A DNA stretch of 60,974 nucleotides from Methanobacterium sp964452085 (lineage in GTDB: Archaea; Methanobacteriota; Methanobacteria; Methanobacteriales; Methanobacteriaceae): NCBI GenBank assembly GCA_964452085.1, contig CAYVKL010000012.1:1-60974 (forward strand). Direction: 5' to 3'. Position 1 is the first letter of the stretch, and each line of letters opens with the position of its first letter. Shown here one piece after another: positions 15,704 to 23,843 of this stretch. The position numbers and the translations under genes are program-made. The notes beneath the pieces are model-generated. The model was not told the DNA's origin. It was given only the letters and a program-made list of their open reading frames with translations, and searched no databases.

Positions 15704-16606
15704 ATGATAAACAACATGGAACCAAAAATAAATCAAGATAAATTGACGAGTCTAATATCGGACTGCATTGATAATTATCAGACAATAAAAATGAAATTTG
15801 AATGGTATGGTGGTATAGTCAAAGAGGTATTGCTATCTCCTTATCTTTTAGGATCTGTTGATTTTCAGGCTGGTAATTATAATTTTGTTTTTGGACATAA
15901 TGAACAACTTGATGATGATTTATTATATCTTCTTAATAACTGCATCTTCTGTGAATCAATTGGTACAACATTCTCGGTAAATCACAAAATTATTTTTAAA
16001 GTATTCCAATCCAAAATGGTCCATAAACATGTCAAGGAATGGAAAAAGTTGACTGACGAGGAAGAAGGACAACTTTATGAAGATCATTTCGATGATGAAT
16101 ACTATCAACAACCTTGCATGTATTGTGGTTCAGAAACTCAATGTGAACATCTCTTATACGACTTTGATTTCTGTGATTCATTTAGGTCAGCAGGAGGACT
16201 GATAGAACATTTCTATTCTTCAAAGAAAGAAATTGAAGAATCCTTTTTATACCTTATCAATAATAAAATTCGTGTTAAATTTAAAAAAGGAGAAATACCT
16301 GATATCTTGAATGATATTTGGATTGAAATGAACCAAGATGAGTATCTTTATGATAGTTCCTACATCAAGTTTGTTGAATATATTATAGATGAGGATTTAG
16401 GTTCGGGAGAGGCTATCACGTTTAGGTACGCTTCTGGTGGTGGACCGGGAAATGATGATGAAATTGGAGTTTGTTATGCATTAAACCCAGAATTGATTTT
16501 AGAAAAATTAGCTGAAAGGATTTCATTTTATTTGATACCATTTATAACACTCAAAGAACAATTTGAGAAAACCGGGAAAAAAAAAAGATCAGTCAAAAAA
16601 AAGTGA
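15704..16606 (+). CDS. Cys-motif protein, paralogue A, 300 aa
   Basis: Paralogous to the next gene across nearly the whole length. Near residue 144 it has PCMYCGSETQCEHLLYDFDF, a CxxC...C-x-H set that could bind zinc. Near residue 240 a conserved Gly-rich block, ITFRYASGGGPGNDDEIGVC, is followed by helix LNPELILEKLAERI. A hydrophilic, very acidic middle and a basic tail (KKKRSVKKK) surround these. The start could be M1 or M5. Family unknown. The two conserved blocks suggest an enzyme or sensor with a metal site. Confidence 0.6.
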   Translation: MINNMEPKINQDKLTSLISDCIDNYQTIKMKFEWYGGIVKEVLLSPYLLGSVDFQAGNYNFVFGHNEQLDDDLLYLLNNCIFCESIGTTFSVNHKIIFKVFQSKMVHKHVKEWKKLTDEEEGQLYEDHFDDEYYQQPCMYCGSETQCEHLLYDFDFCDSFRSAGGLIEHFYSSKKEIEESFLYLINNKIRVKFKKGEIPDILNDIWIEMNQDEYLYDSSYIKFVEYIIDEDLGSGEAITFRYASGGGPGNDDEIGVCYALNPELILEKLAERISFYLIPFITLKEQFEKTGKKKRSVKKK

Positions 16607-16864
16607 TACCCGTTTGAGCAAGGAAATGTAACGCGCATACATATAAACATCATAGAATTCAATTAAGAATACAATAAAAAGTCATGAAAATTGTAAGATT
16701 TTTTAAGGAATAATTTCCTTAATGTTCATAAGAAACAAATGAATAATTGAACTTAGTATGAAATCGATTGTAAATTTAAACCAAAAACCATATATCTTTG
16801 ATTAGAATTGACCTTGTAAGGGAAATACTACAATTAATATCATCTTCATGTAATATTTGAAGTT

Positions 16865-17704
16865 ATGAAAACCACTGATAAAATGATGAAAATTACTGAT
16901 CTGTTAAAGGAAGGTATTGATAAATATCGAATTGTCATAATTGAATTTGAATATCAATTTACTAAAAAAATTGAATCTTTTGAATTTTGTCCATATGTTT
17001 TACTTGAAGATGAAGAAAATGTAATGGAGATTCACGGTTTCAATGTTAAGGAAAAGTTTCTTACTAACTATGAAATAAATTCCATCAGATCAGTTGAAAT
17101 GACTGACACACCTTTTAAAGTTGATGAGACTATTGAGTATTTTTTAGAGGATTCCGAATATTTTTCTGATACATCGACAATTCTCAAATCGATTAAGGAG
17201 GTTGAAATATTAAATGGTCATGATCCTGATGATGAAACATATAGACAACCCTGTATTTATTGTGATTCAAAAGAGATTTGTGATCACGTCCTTTATGAAT
17301 GGGATTATTATGATTCGATGTACGGTGATGGTAGAATTGACGAAGTACTTAATTTGCAGAAAGTTATTGAGGTAAAATTTCACTACCTACTAAAAAACAA
17401 TATAAAAATCAAATTCAAGAAAAAGGAAATTCCTGATGAACTTTTTGATTTATGGAATAATATCGTATATGATACTGATGATAATATTAGTATTGATGTT
17501 CATCTATTTATTTCTTTTGTAAGTTATATCATCAACAATGATTTAGGATCAGAAGATGTCATGACGTTTAGATTTTCCACCGGAGGCGGGGTTGGGAATG
17601 ATGATGTTGTGGAGGTTTGCTATGCTATAGACCCTGTCAGAATCCTTCAAAGGATTGAAGAAAAAATAAATGATTACTTGAAACCATTTAACATTGTTTT
17701 TTGA
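16865..17704 (+). CDS. Cys-motif protein, paralogue B, 279 aa
   Basis: Aligns with the 15704 protein: the motif becomes PCIYCDSKEICDHVLYEWDY and the Gly block MTFRFSTGGGVGNDDVVEVC, with the same IKFKKKEIPDEL...W segment between them. It lacks the basic C-terminal tail. The 258-base gap between the two genes holds no gene, so this is a dispersed tandem duplication with divergence, possibly to match different partners. Function unknown. Confidence 0.6.
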   Translation: MKTTDKMMKITDLLKEGIDKYRIVIIEFEYQFTKKIESFEFCPYVLLEDEENVMEIHGFNVKEKFLTNYEINSIRSVEMTDTPFKVDETIEYFLEDSEYFSDTSTILKSIKEVEILNGHDPDDETYRQPCIYCDSKEICDHVLYEWDYYDSMYGDGRIDEVLNLQKVIEVKFHYLLKNNIKIKFKKKEIPDELFDLWNNIVYDTDDNISIDVHLFISFVSYIINNDLGSEDVMTFRFSTGGGVGNDDVVEVCYAIDPVRILQRIEEKINDYLKPFNIVF

Positions 17705-17769
17705 ACAGTACAAAAAAATACATGTCACACCTAACAGATTATGTAAATTGATATCAAAATAATAGATTT

Positions 17770-18711
17770 TCAGAGAGATTCAGTAAATAGATCAACCAAT
17801 TCAATTATTTCTTCTTTCCTCACCAACACTTCAATCCATTTTTTGGGGATAGCATTATAGTTAATCCCAGCCAAACCTCCAACCAGAGCACCAATGGTAT
17901 CGGTATCACCACCGAGGTTGACAGCCAATAGAACGGAATCTTTGTAGTTTTCCTGACGGAGAAAACACCACAAGACGGCTTCAAGAGTATATAATATATA
18001 TGGTGTGGAACGAATTTCACTTTCTTTCAGGTTACTGATGTCAAAAACCAAAATTCTTCCAAATAATTCCAATTCACTCGATGAAACTTTATTCACTAAA
18101 AACCCTAATACCCTTTCCTTCATTCTTTTGTAGGACGCGAATTTATCTCCATCAACCATTAATTCCATCACCATCTCAGAATAAATGAAGCATCCAATAA
18201 CTGACCGGATATGTGAATGGGTGAGAGACGACACCTCACCTATTATCTCCCACCGTTCTTCAATTGAATGGTTTTGAAGGTAAAACCCGAATGGAAGAAT
18301 CCTCATCAGAGAACCATTACCGTTTCGGCTTTCATCTGCACTGGGTGGTAATGGAGTAATTGTTTGATTTGTAATTATTTGTTTATGTATTCTTTGAAGA
18401 CCATCTCTGGTCTGGATACCACAATCAAAAACTTCACCATGTGGCGTATAATGGTTTTCATATAACCAATTATTTAAACAGAAACCGAGGTCATTTAAAT
18501 CATATCCTCTTGAAAGACTATCCAAAGTTGACAGAACCATCGATGTATCATCTGACCATGTCCCAATTGATTGATCCCATGATCCACCACTTACCATTGT
18601 GGTAACTGGTTTTATTTTCAGTTTTTCTCTTGATTCAAATTCAAATGGGACTCCAAGAGTATCACCAACAATGAATCCCAAAATTGAAGATTTAATTTTT
18701 TCTGAATTCAT
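17770..18711 (-). CDS. ADP-ribosylglycohydrolase (DraG/ARH family), 313 aa
   Basis: Full-length ARH fold. The first metal-binding block is ILGFIVGDTLGVPFEF...GTWSDDTSMVL; then RNGNGSLMRILPFG and SLTHSHIRSVIGC; and the second metal block VNLGGDTDTIGALVGGLAGI. The paired Asp residues coordinate two Mg2+ ions, as in DraG. These enzymes remove ADP-ribose from proteins, nucleic acids or small molecules. On a mobile element it may reverse ADP-ribosylation by a toxin or defence system, or neutralise an NAD-derived signal. A boundary palindrome lies 16 bases upstream of the start codon. No ADP-ribosyltransferase partner is recognised nearby. Confidence 0.88.
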   Translation of the reverse strand: MNSEKIKSSILGFIVGDTLGVPFEFESREKLKIKPVTTMVSGGSWDQSIGTWSDDTSMVLSTLDSLSRGYDLNDLGFCLNNWLYENHYTPHGEVFDCGIQTRDGLQRIHKQIITNQTITPLPPSADESRNGNGSLMRILPFGFYLQNHSIEERWEIIGEVSSLTHSHIRSVIGCFIYSEMVMELMVDGDKFASYKRMKERVLGFLVNKVSSSELELFGRILVFDISNLKESEIRSTPYILYTLEAVLWCFLRQENYKDSVLLAVNLGGDTDTIGALVGGLAGINYNAIPKKWIEVLVRKEEIIELVDLFTESL

Positions 18712-18726
18712 TTATCAAAGTTTTGT

Positions 18727-18745
18727 TCACCGAATTCGGTGGAAG
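18727..18745 (+). repeat. Module-boundary palindrome, copy 2
   Basis: TCACCGAATTCGGTGGAAG: a perfect 14-bp palindrome plus the conserved extension. It lies between the ADP-ribosylglycohydrolase start and the end of the solitary tyrosine recombinase gene. Confidence 0.8.
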
Positions 18746-18763
18746 ATTTAAGAGTCTTAAGGA

Positions 18764-19351
18764 TCACAAATTTTCGTATATATCCATGATCTCTTTTTCA
18801 CGGATTCCTAAATAAATTTTTGTGGTCTTAATACTGGAATGATTGAAAATTTCATTCAACAGAATCAAACTTTTCTCATTGCTGTCATTATTCTCAAACA
18901 CCCTACGACCAAAACTTTTACGGATTGAATGACTTTTGATTTTGGAATTGTCCTTGACCACATTATATTTCTTGACAAGTTCTTTGAGTTTCCAGTTCAC
19001 AAATTGGGAACTGATTGGTTTTTTACCAAAACGGTTAAGGAAGATGAACTGTTCTGGGTCAAACTTACCCATCTTCCCAGAAATCCGTAAAACGGTTTCC
19101 TGAAGATGTTGGTTCAATAAAATCTTTCTGACCTTTTTAGTCTTTTTCTCAGTGACTTCGATATTATCACGATTAAGGATGTCTTTCCATCGTAAAGAAA
19201 GTAAATCCGAAATTCTGAGGCCGGTATACATGCCTGTTGTTATCAACAGACAAAATTTCCCATCTCCATCCCTTTCAAGTTTCTGGGTTAAGGTTTGAAG
19301 TTTTTCCCACTCGATGTAATCCGATTTTGTTTTTGAACCGATTAATGACAT
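18764..19351 (-). CDS. Catalytic-domain-only tyrosine recombinase, 195 aa
   Basis: All five canonical residues are present: R46 (TGLRISDLL), H142 and R145 (SHSIRKSFGRR), H171 (FNHSSIKTTKIYL) and the nucleophile Y180. The protein starts almost directly at the catalytic domain (EWEKLQTLTQKLERDGDGKF) and lacks the usual N-terminal core-binding SAM-like domain, unlike the 448-residue integrase at 54572. Stand-alone recombinases of this kind could act on short sites or need a partner. It is bracketed by the module-boundary palindromes at 18727 and 19560, which makes it a candidate enzyme for moving cassettes within the island. Confidence 0.8.
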   Translation of the reverse strand: MSLIGSKTKSDYIEWEKLQTLTQKLERDGDGKFCLLITTGMYTGLRISDLLSLRWKDILNRDNIEVTEKKTKKVRKILLNQHLQETVLRISGKMGKFDPEQFIFLNRFGKKPISSQFVNWKLKELVKKYNVVKDNSKIKSHSIRKSFGRRVFENNDSNEKSLILLNEIFNHSSIKTTKIYLGIREKEIMDIYENL

Positions 19352-19559
19352 AGGTTGAAATTTGATGTAAAGATAGGGCTGTTATATTTCAGAAAAAAAT
19401 AATTGGCTCGTAAGTGAAATATATAAGTTAATAAAAATCATGGACACAGACGGTATTAAATTGAAAAACAGTATTATATGGAGTTATCTTTCACTAATCA
19501 TTAGAAAGTGAAAGATTGGGATGTAAAGGGAATTCCCATTTTTTTATTTCCTGACCAAC

Positions 19560-19578
19560 ACACCAAATTTGGTGGAAA
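19560..19578 (+). repeat. Module-boundary palindrome, copy 3
   Basis: CACCAAATTTGGTG (19561-19574) is a perfect palindrome followed by GAAAGT. It lies exactly where the truncated nuclease copy loses similarity to its parent gene, so it coincides with a recombination breakpoint. Confidence 0.75.
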
Positions 19579-19587
19579 GTTGAGAAC

Positions 19588-19731
19588 TACGGATAGTTCT
19601 GATTTAATGAACTTTAATTCAAAAAGGTCTTTAAGGTTATACTCAACAATTTCCTTTATTTCCTTTTCTAATTTGAAGGGTTTGGTTGAAACTTCTTTCA
19701 GTTTCTTGTCTTTTAGGGTAAACAGTTTCAT
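19588..19731 (-). pseudogene. Truncated 5' copy of the DUF5655-type nuclease gene
   Basis: From the ATG at 19731 the first 48 codons (MKLFTLKDKKLKEVSTKPFK...ELKFIKSELSV) match the start of the 13213-14133 gene at about 80 percent by eye. The similarity then ends next to the palindrome at 19560 and the frame reads into unrelated residues (VLNFPPNLV...) before a stop. The catalytic part is absent, so the product cannot be a nuclease. It marks a deletion or cassette insertion at the palindrome. Confidence 0.75.
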
Positions 19732-19856
19732 TTAATTCAGATTAAGATGTAAAAATAGCGATTTCCACAGAATACCTTAAAATTTTGATTGTAGCGTTGT
19801 TAAGGTTGTGCTATATTTGCTCATTGGGGTGAGTGGAAACCTAAAACTGAGCAAAA

Positions 19857-21314
19857 ATGGCTAAACAAAAAAATTATGGGTATAAAACCCCGGTGAGACG
19901 GTCTACTAATAACATTACAGGACATAAAGTTGGGGGAGATTTGTCTGGAGGAGATTGCAAGGTTAAATTTTCTAAACGGTTAATACTGAATGAAGAATGC
20001 ACCTACACCTTTCTCTTAAATAGTGATGACGCTATTCAATTATTTAAAAAATCATCTTGTGTGGTTTCTATAGGAGGATATTTCTTACCCGATGTCGAGA
20101 CCAAAGTGGAAATTAGTATTGAAATTAAAAGTGAGAAATCATCATCATCATATATAATCAAGCCGAATAGATTCGAGAAAATTGGACTTGCAAAGGAAAT
20201 TGATTCAAACTCATTTGACCCCTCTACTCCAATAAGAGTATCAATTACCTTTGACACTAATGGCAAACGAACCAATCTTGATTATTATCAATTTTCCTAT
20301 GGTTTTGTGGATTATAAATATTTAGTAGATAATGATGTACATGATAGTTTTTTTAATTCTAAAAAAGAAATATGTTACCCAGAACAGTTCTATTTCTTTT
20401 CAGAGATAGAGTTTGCAGATTCTGAAATTGGTAATCCTTTCCTTTTGAAATCATGTAACCGTTGTCAACGATTTCTTCCCATAAATCACTTTAACGAAAG
20501 AGAACAACTATCATTTTCAAATCATTGTTCAACTAAGGCCCCTTGCCGACATGGTAACTTTTACAATTATACTATTATTGAATCTGATATAGACAAGAAA
20601 GGATTAACAAAATATTTTTCCACAACAACTTACAAAGTTCAAGATAATTTTATCCATTCTTATTATGGACATCAACTTGAATGTAAGGCATGTAAGAAAT
20701 TTTTCGTGAATTCTGCTCTAAATTATCTGCGAACTTCTACCCAACATCGAGAAGATAGCCTTCGAAGACGAGCATTTGAATTATTAATCGGAAATTTACT
20801 TCAAAAAGAATGGATTTACCACAGTTTTAGAAATGCCACACAAAATGAGTTTGACAGGTTTATTTGGGAAAAATTTGGTAGAAAATGTTTCCATTGCGAT
20901 GCTCCTATATCGACACCAAATGAAATGGATTTAGACCACACAATGCCATTGGTATTTCTATATCCCTTAGATGAAACCGCCACCTGTTTATGCCCAACTT
21001 GTAACAGTGAGAAAAGTGATAAGTTTCCAGTTGAATACTACACAAAACCACAACTGGAAGAATTATCAAAACTTACAGGATTAGACATAACCATTTTAAA
21101 GTCAAGAAAAGCAAACCAAAAAGTAATCGATTTATTGAAGGAAAATATTGTATGGTTTTTTGAAGAATTCTTGACCTTTGAAGAGTATACAAAAGTTAGA
21201 GAAGGTAAAAGAGCAGCTGACAGTATCCTTCACTCATTACAGAAGGTTGTTAATAATAGTAAATTTCCTTTCGACTTGTTAAAAGAGTATGATGAGGCTT
21301 TACTTAGTACATAA
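19857..21314 (+). CDS. HNH restriction endonuclease-like protein, 485 aa
   Basis: The C-terminal part has a ββα-metal HNH domain: FGRKCFHCDAPI, then NEMDLDHTMPLVFLYPLDET and CLCPTCNSEKSDKF, giving the D-H, N and zinc CxxC...CxxC ligands. A second zinc-ribbon-like region lies in the middle (CNRCQRFLPINHF...LECKACKKFF). The N-terminal 190 residues are beta-rich and could recognise DNA. The gene converges with and overlaps by 11 bases a pair of methyltransferase genes, the arrangement of a type II or IIS restriction-modification system. A TAnnTTTG box (TATATTTG, 19811-19818) lies just upstream. Target sequence unknown. Confidence 0.8.
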   Translation: MAKQKNYGYKTPVRRSTNNITGHKVGGDLSGGDCKVKFSKRLILNEECTYTFLLNSDDAIQLFKKSSCVVSIGGYFLPDVETKVEISIEIKSEKSSSSYIIKPNRFEKIGLAKEIDSNSFDPSTPIRVSITFDTNGKRTNLDYYQFSYGFVDYKYLVDNDVHDSFFNSKKEICYPEQFYFFSEIEFADSEIGNPFLLKSCNRCQRFLPINHFNEREQLSFSNHCSTKAPCRHGNFYNYTIIESDIDKKGLTKYFSTTTYKVQDNFIHSYYGHQLECKACKKFFVNSALNYLRTSTQHREDSLRRRAFELLIGNLLQKEWIYHSFRNATQNEFDRFIWEKFGRKCFHCDAPISTPNEMDLDHTMPLVFLYPLDETATCLCPTCNSEKSDKFPVEYYTKPQLEELSKLTGLDITILKSRKANQKVIDLLKENIVWFFEEFLTFEEYTKVREGKRAADSILHSLQKVVNNSKFPFDLLKEYDEALLST

Positions 21315-22428
21315 TTAAGTACTGATGAACATTGACGCTCCCTTTATCTTCGACACCATGTTTCTCAATCATGGAAACATCCTCATTGTATAATTCTACT
21401 TTATTAAAAATTCTTTTAGCGATGGGGAAAAGGCATTGACCCATATCCTTTTTATGACTTTTCCCAAGGTGGAATACTACAACCCCTGAATTCTTCAACC
21501 TTTCCTTACATTTAAGTAAAATTGGCTCATAAATATTGAAGGATTTTTTTTGAATAGTATCAATAAAATTGTTCTTCTCTTTTTCAAAATCATTGAACTC
21601 CCATCCTAAGAACCAATTTCGTATCCAGTTGGATAGATAGTATTTTGTACTATCAAAAAAAGGTGGAGAGGTTATTATTGAATCTATATTCTGAATTTCA
21701 TTAGGCCATTCATTCAGAATATCTTGATGAAAAACAGTTCCTTCGGTAATATCGTATTTAAGAGTTTCTTGATATGATTTATCAAGTTTAACATATAACT
21801 TGTTCAGTAAATTTTTATATTGAAAATCTCCAGATGGTGCATATGGTGTAATCGGATGAGACCTACGACTTAACGCATAAGGTCTATTCCCATGAAGAAT
21901 ATGTAGTAAACAAGTTAAAATAAAAGATTTTTCAGGAGAATTATAACCTATCAATTTATAATATTCCCTTGCCTTTAAAATTTCAATAAAAGTTTGGTCG
22001 TCATAATAATCCACAAGGGTTTTGTTAAATCCAAATTTCTGTGCTATTTCTAATTGCTCATGAGTTGGTTTAAATTGAGACATGAAATTTGACAAGTCAT
22101 TGAACTCTTTTTGTATTAAATCAAGGGAAACTCTTTTGACTTTTGCTGTAGTGAGTACAACCGATATGGGATTAATATCCAATCCAAAACTACCACGATG
22201 GTTTAAAGCTGATTCAAACGGAATCGTTCCTGAACCTGTAAAACAATCGAATACTGTTTCCCCTTCCGAAGTGAATGTTTTTACTAAGAAATAAGCTATA
22301 GCAGGTTTAAGTTTTCCATAGAAAGAACACAAGGAATGATTTTGATTCCCCCAATTTCTCTTATTATAGGGTGATTCCTTAAATGGTTGATTATTTTTGA
22401 AGAATTCCCAATCTGCATCCCAATTCAT
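21304..22428 (-). CDS. DNA methyltransferase M1 (N6-A/N4-C type), 374 aa
   Basis: SAM-binding motif I is ETVFDCFTGSGTIPFESALN near residue 60, and the catalytic motif IV is SIITSPPFF at residues 254-258. Motif I therefore precedes motif IV by about 190 residues, the alpha-like order with a target-recognition region between them. Both motifs look intact. It should methylate exocyclic amino groups of adenine or cytosine and protect against the convergent HNH endonuclease. Its start overlaps the stop of the second methyltransferase by four bases (ATGA), so the two are co-translated; one may modify each strand of an asymmetric site. Confidence 0.85.
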   Translation of the reverse strand: MNWDADWEFFKNNQPFKESPYNKRNWGNQNHSLCSFYGKLKPAIAYFLVKTFTSEGETVFDCFTGSGTIPFESALNHRGSFGLDINPISVVLTTAKVKRVSLDLIQKEFNDLSNFMSQFKPTHEQLEIAQKFGFNKTLVDYYDDQTFIEILKAREYYKLIGYNSPEKSFILTCLLHILHGNRPYALSRRSHPITPYAPSGDFQYKNLLNKLYVKLDKSYQETLKYDITEGTVFHQDILNEWPNEIQNIDSIITSPPFFDSTKYYLSNWIRNWFLGWEFNDFEKEKNNFIDTIQKKSFNIYEPILLKCKERLKNSGVVVFHLGKSHKKDMGQCLFPIAKRIFNKVELYNEDVSMIEKHGVEDKGSVNVHQYLIMY

Positions 22429-23672
22429 CTTTTCCTCGCTATAATTAATGTTTGTTTAACCATTTCACCACCTTTTGATTTTCTTTGACGAAGTTGAATA
22501 TTACCATCTATAAGAAAATCATTCTGTTCAAGTATTTCAATGAGTATTTCATCTGTTTTTATATGGATGCCACCGTAAATACTATCACCAATATCTATTA
22601 ATGCCAAACCACCTTGCTTAACATATTGGTGAAGGTTGTTGAATACCAGATTCATGTCAAAGAAATAGTCATTAATCATCTTTGGTATTCTTTTATCATA
22701 CCATAAAGATTTGTCTTCCAAGACTGATTTTAAACTTGGCAGTTCAATTGATTTAATCTCTTTTGACACATCATTGATTCCTGCTGTGACAACAAGTTTC
22801 CTGTAATGACTTAAATCTTTTTTTTCTTGAAGATATCCAAGATACCACAGTTCCAATTTAGTATTTCGTATATAATTTGTTCCGTTTAAGTAAGGGGGAC
22901 TGGTAATGACTAAATCTATTGTATCTTTTAGTACTGAATCAAACACCTTAGAATTAGGTGTATAATAAGTTGACGAAGAATTATTACCCCCTTGAATTGT
23001 TGTTAAATCATCAGAAATAATTTGTAGGTTTCGGCAAACACGAATATCAAATTTATCAATCTGATTAAGTTCTTTCCCCTTTTTATATCGAATATCTCCA
23101 GCTCTGGTTAGTAGAGAAGAATGTAATAAGGCTTCACAAGAAGCTATTTCTACTAATTCCCTTATATACAAATTTTCAATTGAGTCCGTGAAAGTCCTGA
23201 CTTTTAATATGATTTCGAAGTTTTCAGAATCGAAATAGATAAGCTCTGGGAATACTCCATGAAATGTATTAATGAGATATTCAGAAGGCTGAAGTAGTAT
23301 TAGGGAAGAAATAAGTTCTTCTCGAACTTTAAGAATCTCTTTTGATAAGTTAATACGTGCATTTGATTCAAGTGTCAGCACTTTAAGTTTGATATCAATC
23401 AGTCTTTGTAAGAATGGATTAATTTCGCTATAGGAAAGGTTGATATTGTGAATCTTTGAGTATACTGGTAATGTTCCACTACCAGCAAAAGGTTCATAGA
23501 TATGTTCAGGTTTCTTTTTTAAACCACTAATGATATCTTCAATGAATCTCTCTGAAAAACCTTCGAGATATGGAAACCACCTATGAACTTTTTCAGTTTT
23601 CGAACTGAAAAAAGTAACATCTTTACTTAGGTTGTCATTTACACGAAAATTTTCAATCATTTTCTCTACCAA
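22425..23672 (-). CDS. DNA methyltransferase M2 (N6-A/N4-C type), 415 aa
   Basis: Motif I is EHIYEPFAGSGTLPVYSKIH (near residue 60) and motif IV is LVITSPPYLNGTNYIRN with SPPY at 258-261. The layout is the same as M1 although the sequences differ widely. It is the first gene of the minus-strand pair. With two methyltransferases and one endonuclease, the recognition site is probably non-palindromic. A 150-base gap with a boundary palindrome separates it from the AAA ATPase gene. Confidence 0.85.
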   Translation of the reverse strand: MVEKMIENFRVNDNLSKDVTFFSSKTEKVHRWFPYLEGFSERFIEDIISGLKKKPEHIYEPFAGSGTLPVYSKIHNINLSYSEINPFLQRLIDIKLKVLTLESNARINLSKEILKVREELISSLILLQPSEYLINTFHGVFPELIYFDSENFEIILKVRTFTDSIENLYIRELVEIASCEALLHSSLLTRAGDIRYKKGKELNQIDKFDIRVCRNLQIISDDLTTIQGGNNSSSTYYTPNSKVFDSVLKDTIDLVITSPPYLNGTNYIRNTKLELWYLGYLQEKKDLSHYRKLVVTAGINDVSKEIKSIELPSLKSVLEDKSLWYDKRIPKMINDYFFDMNLVFNNLHQYVKQGGLALIDIGDSIYGGIHIKTDEILIEILEQNDFLIDGNIQLRQRKSKGGEMVKQTLIIARKR

Positions 23673-23823
23673 AACTCATAAATTAAGGATTGCCAAAGGT
23701 ATCCATTTTCCTGCGATTCTAAAAGGTAATAATAGTGTGAACTTAATACACACAAATTGTTGTACTTACTGGATTTTTCTACTTTTTTATCTAAAGGGAT
23801 GACATAATGTGTGGAGAACTTTA

Positions 23824-23843
23824 TCACCAAATTCGGTGGAAGT
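23824..23843 (+). repeat. Module-boundary palindrome, copy 4
   Basis: TCACCAAATTCGGTGGAAGT. It touches the stop codon of the AAA ATPase gene and separates that gene from the restriction-modification module. Confidence 0.8.
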
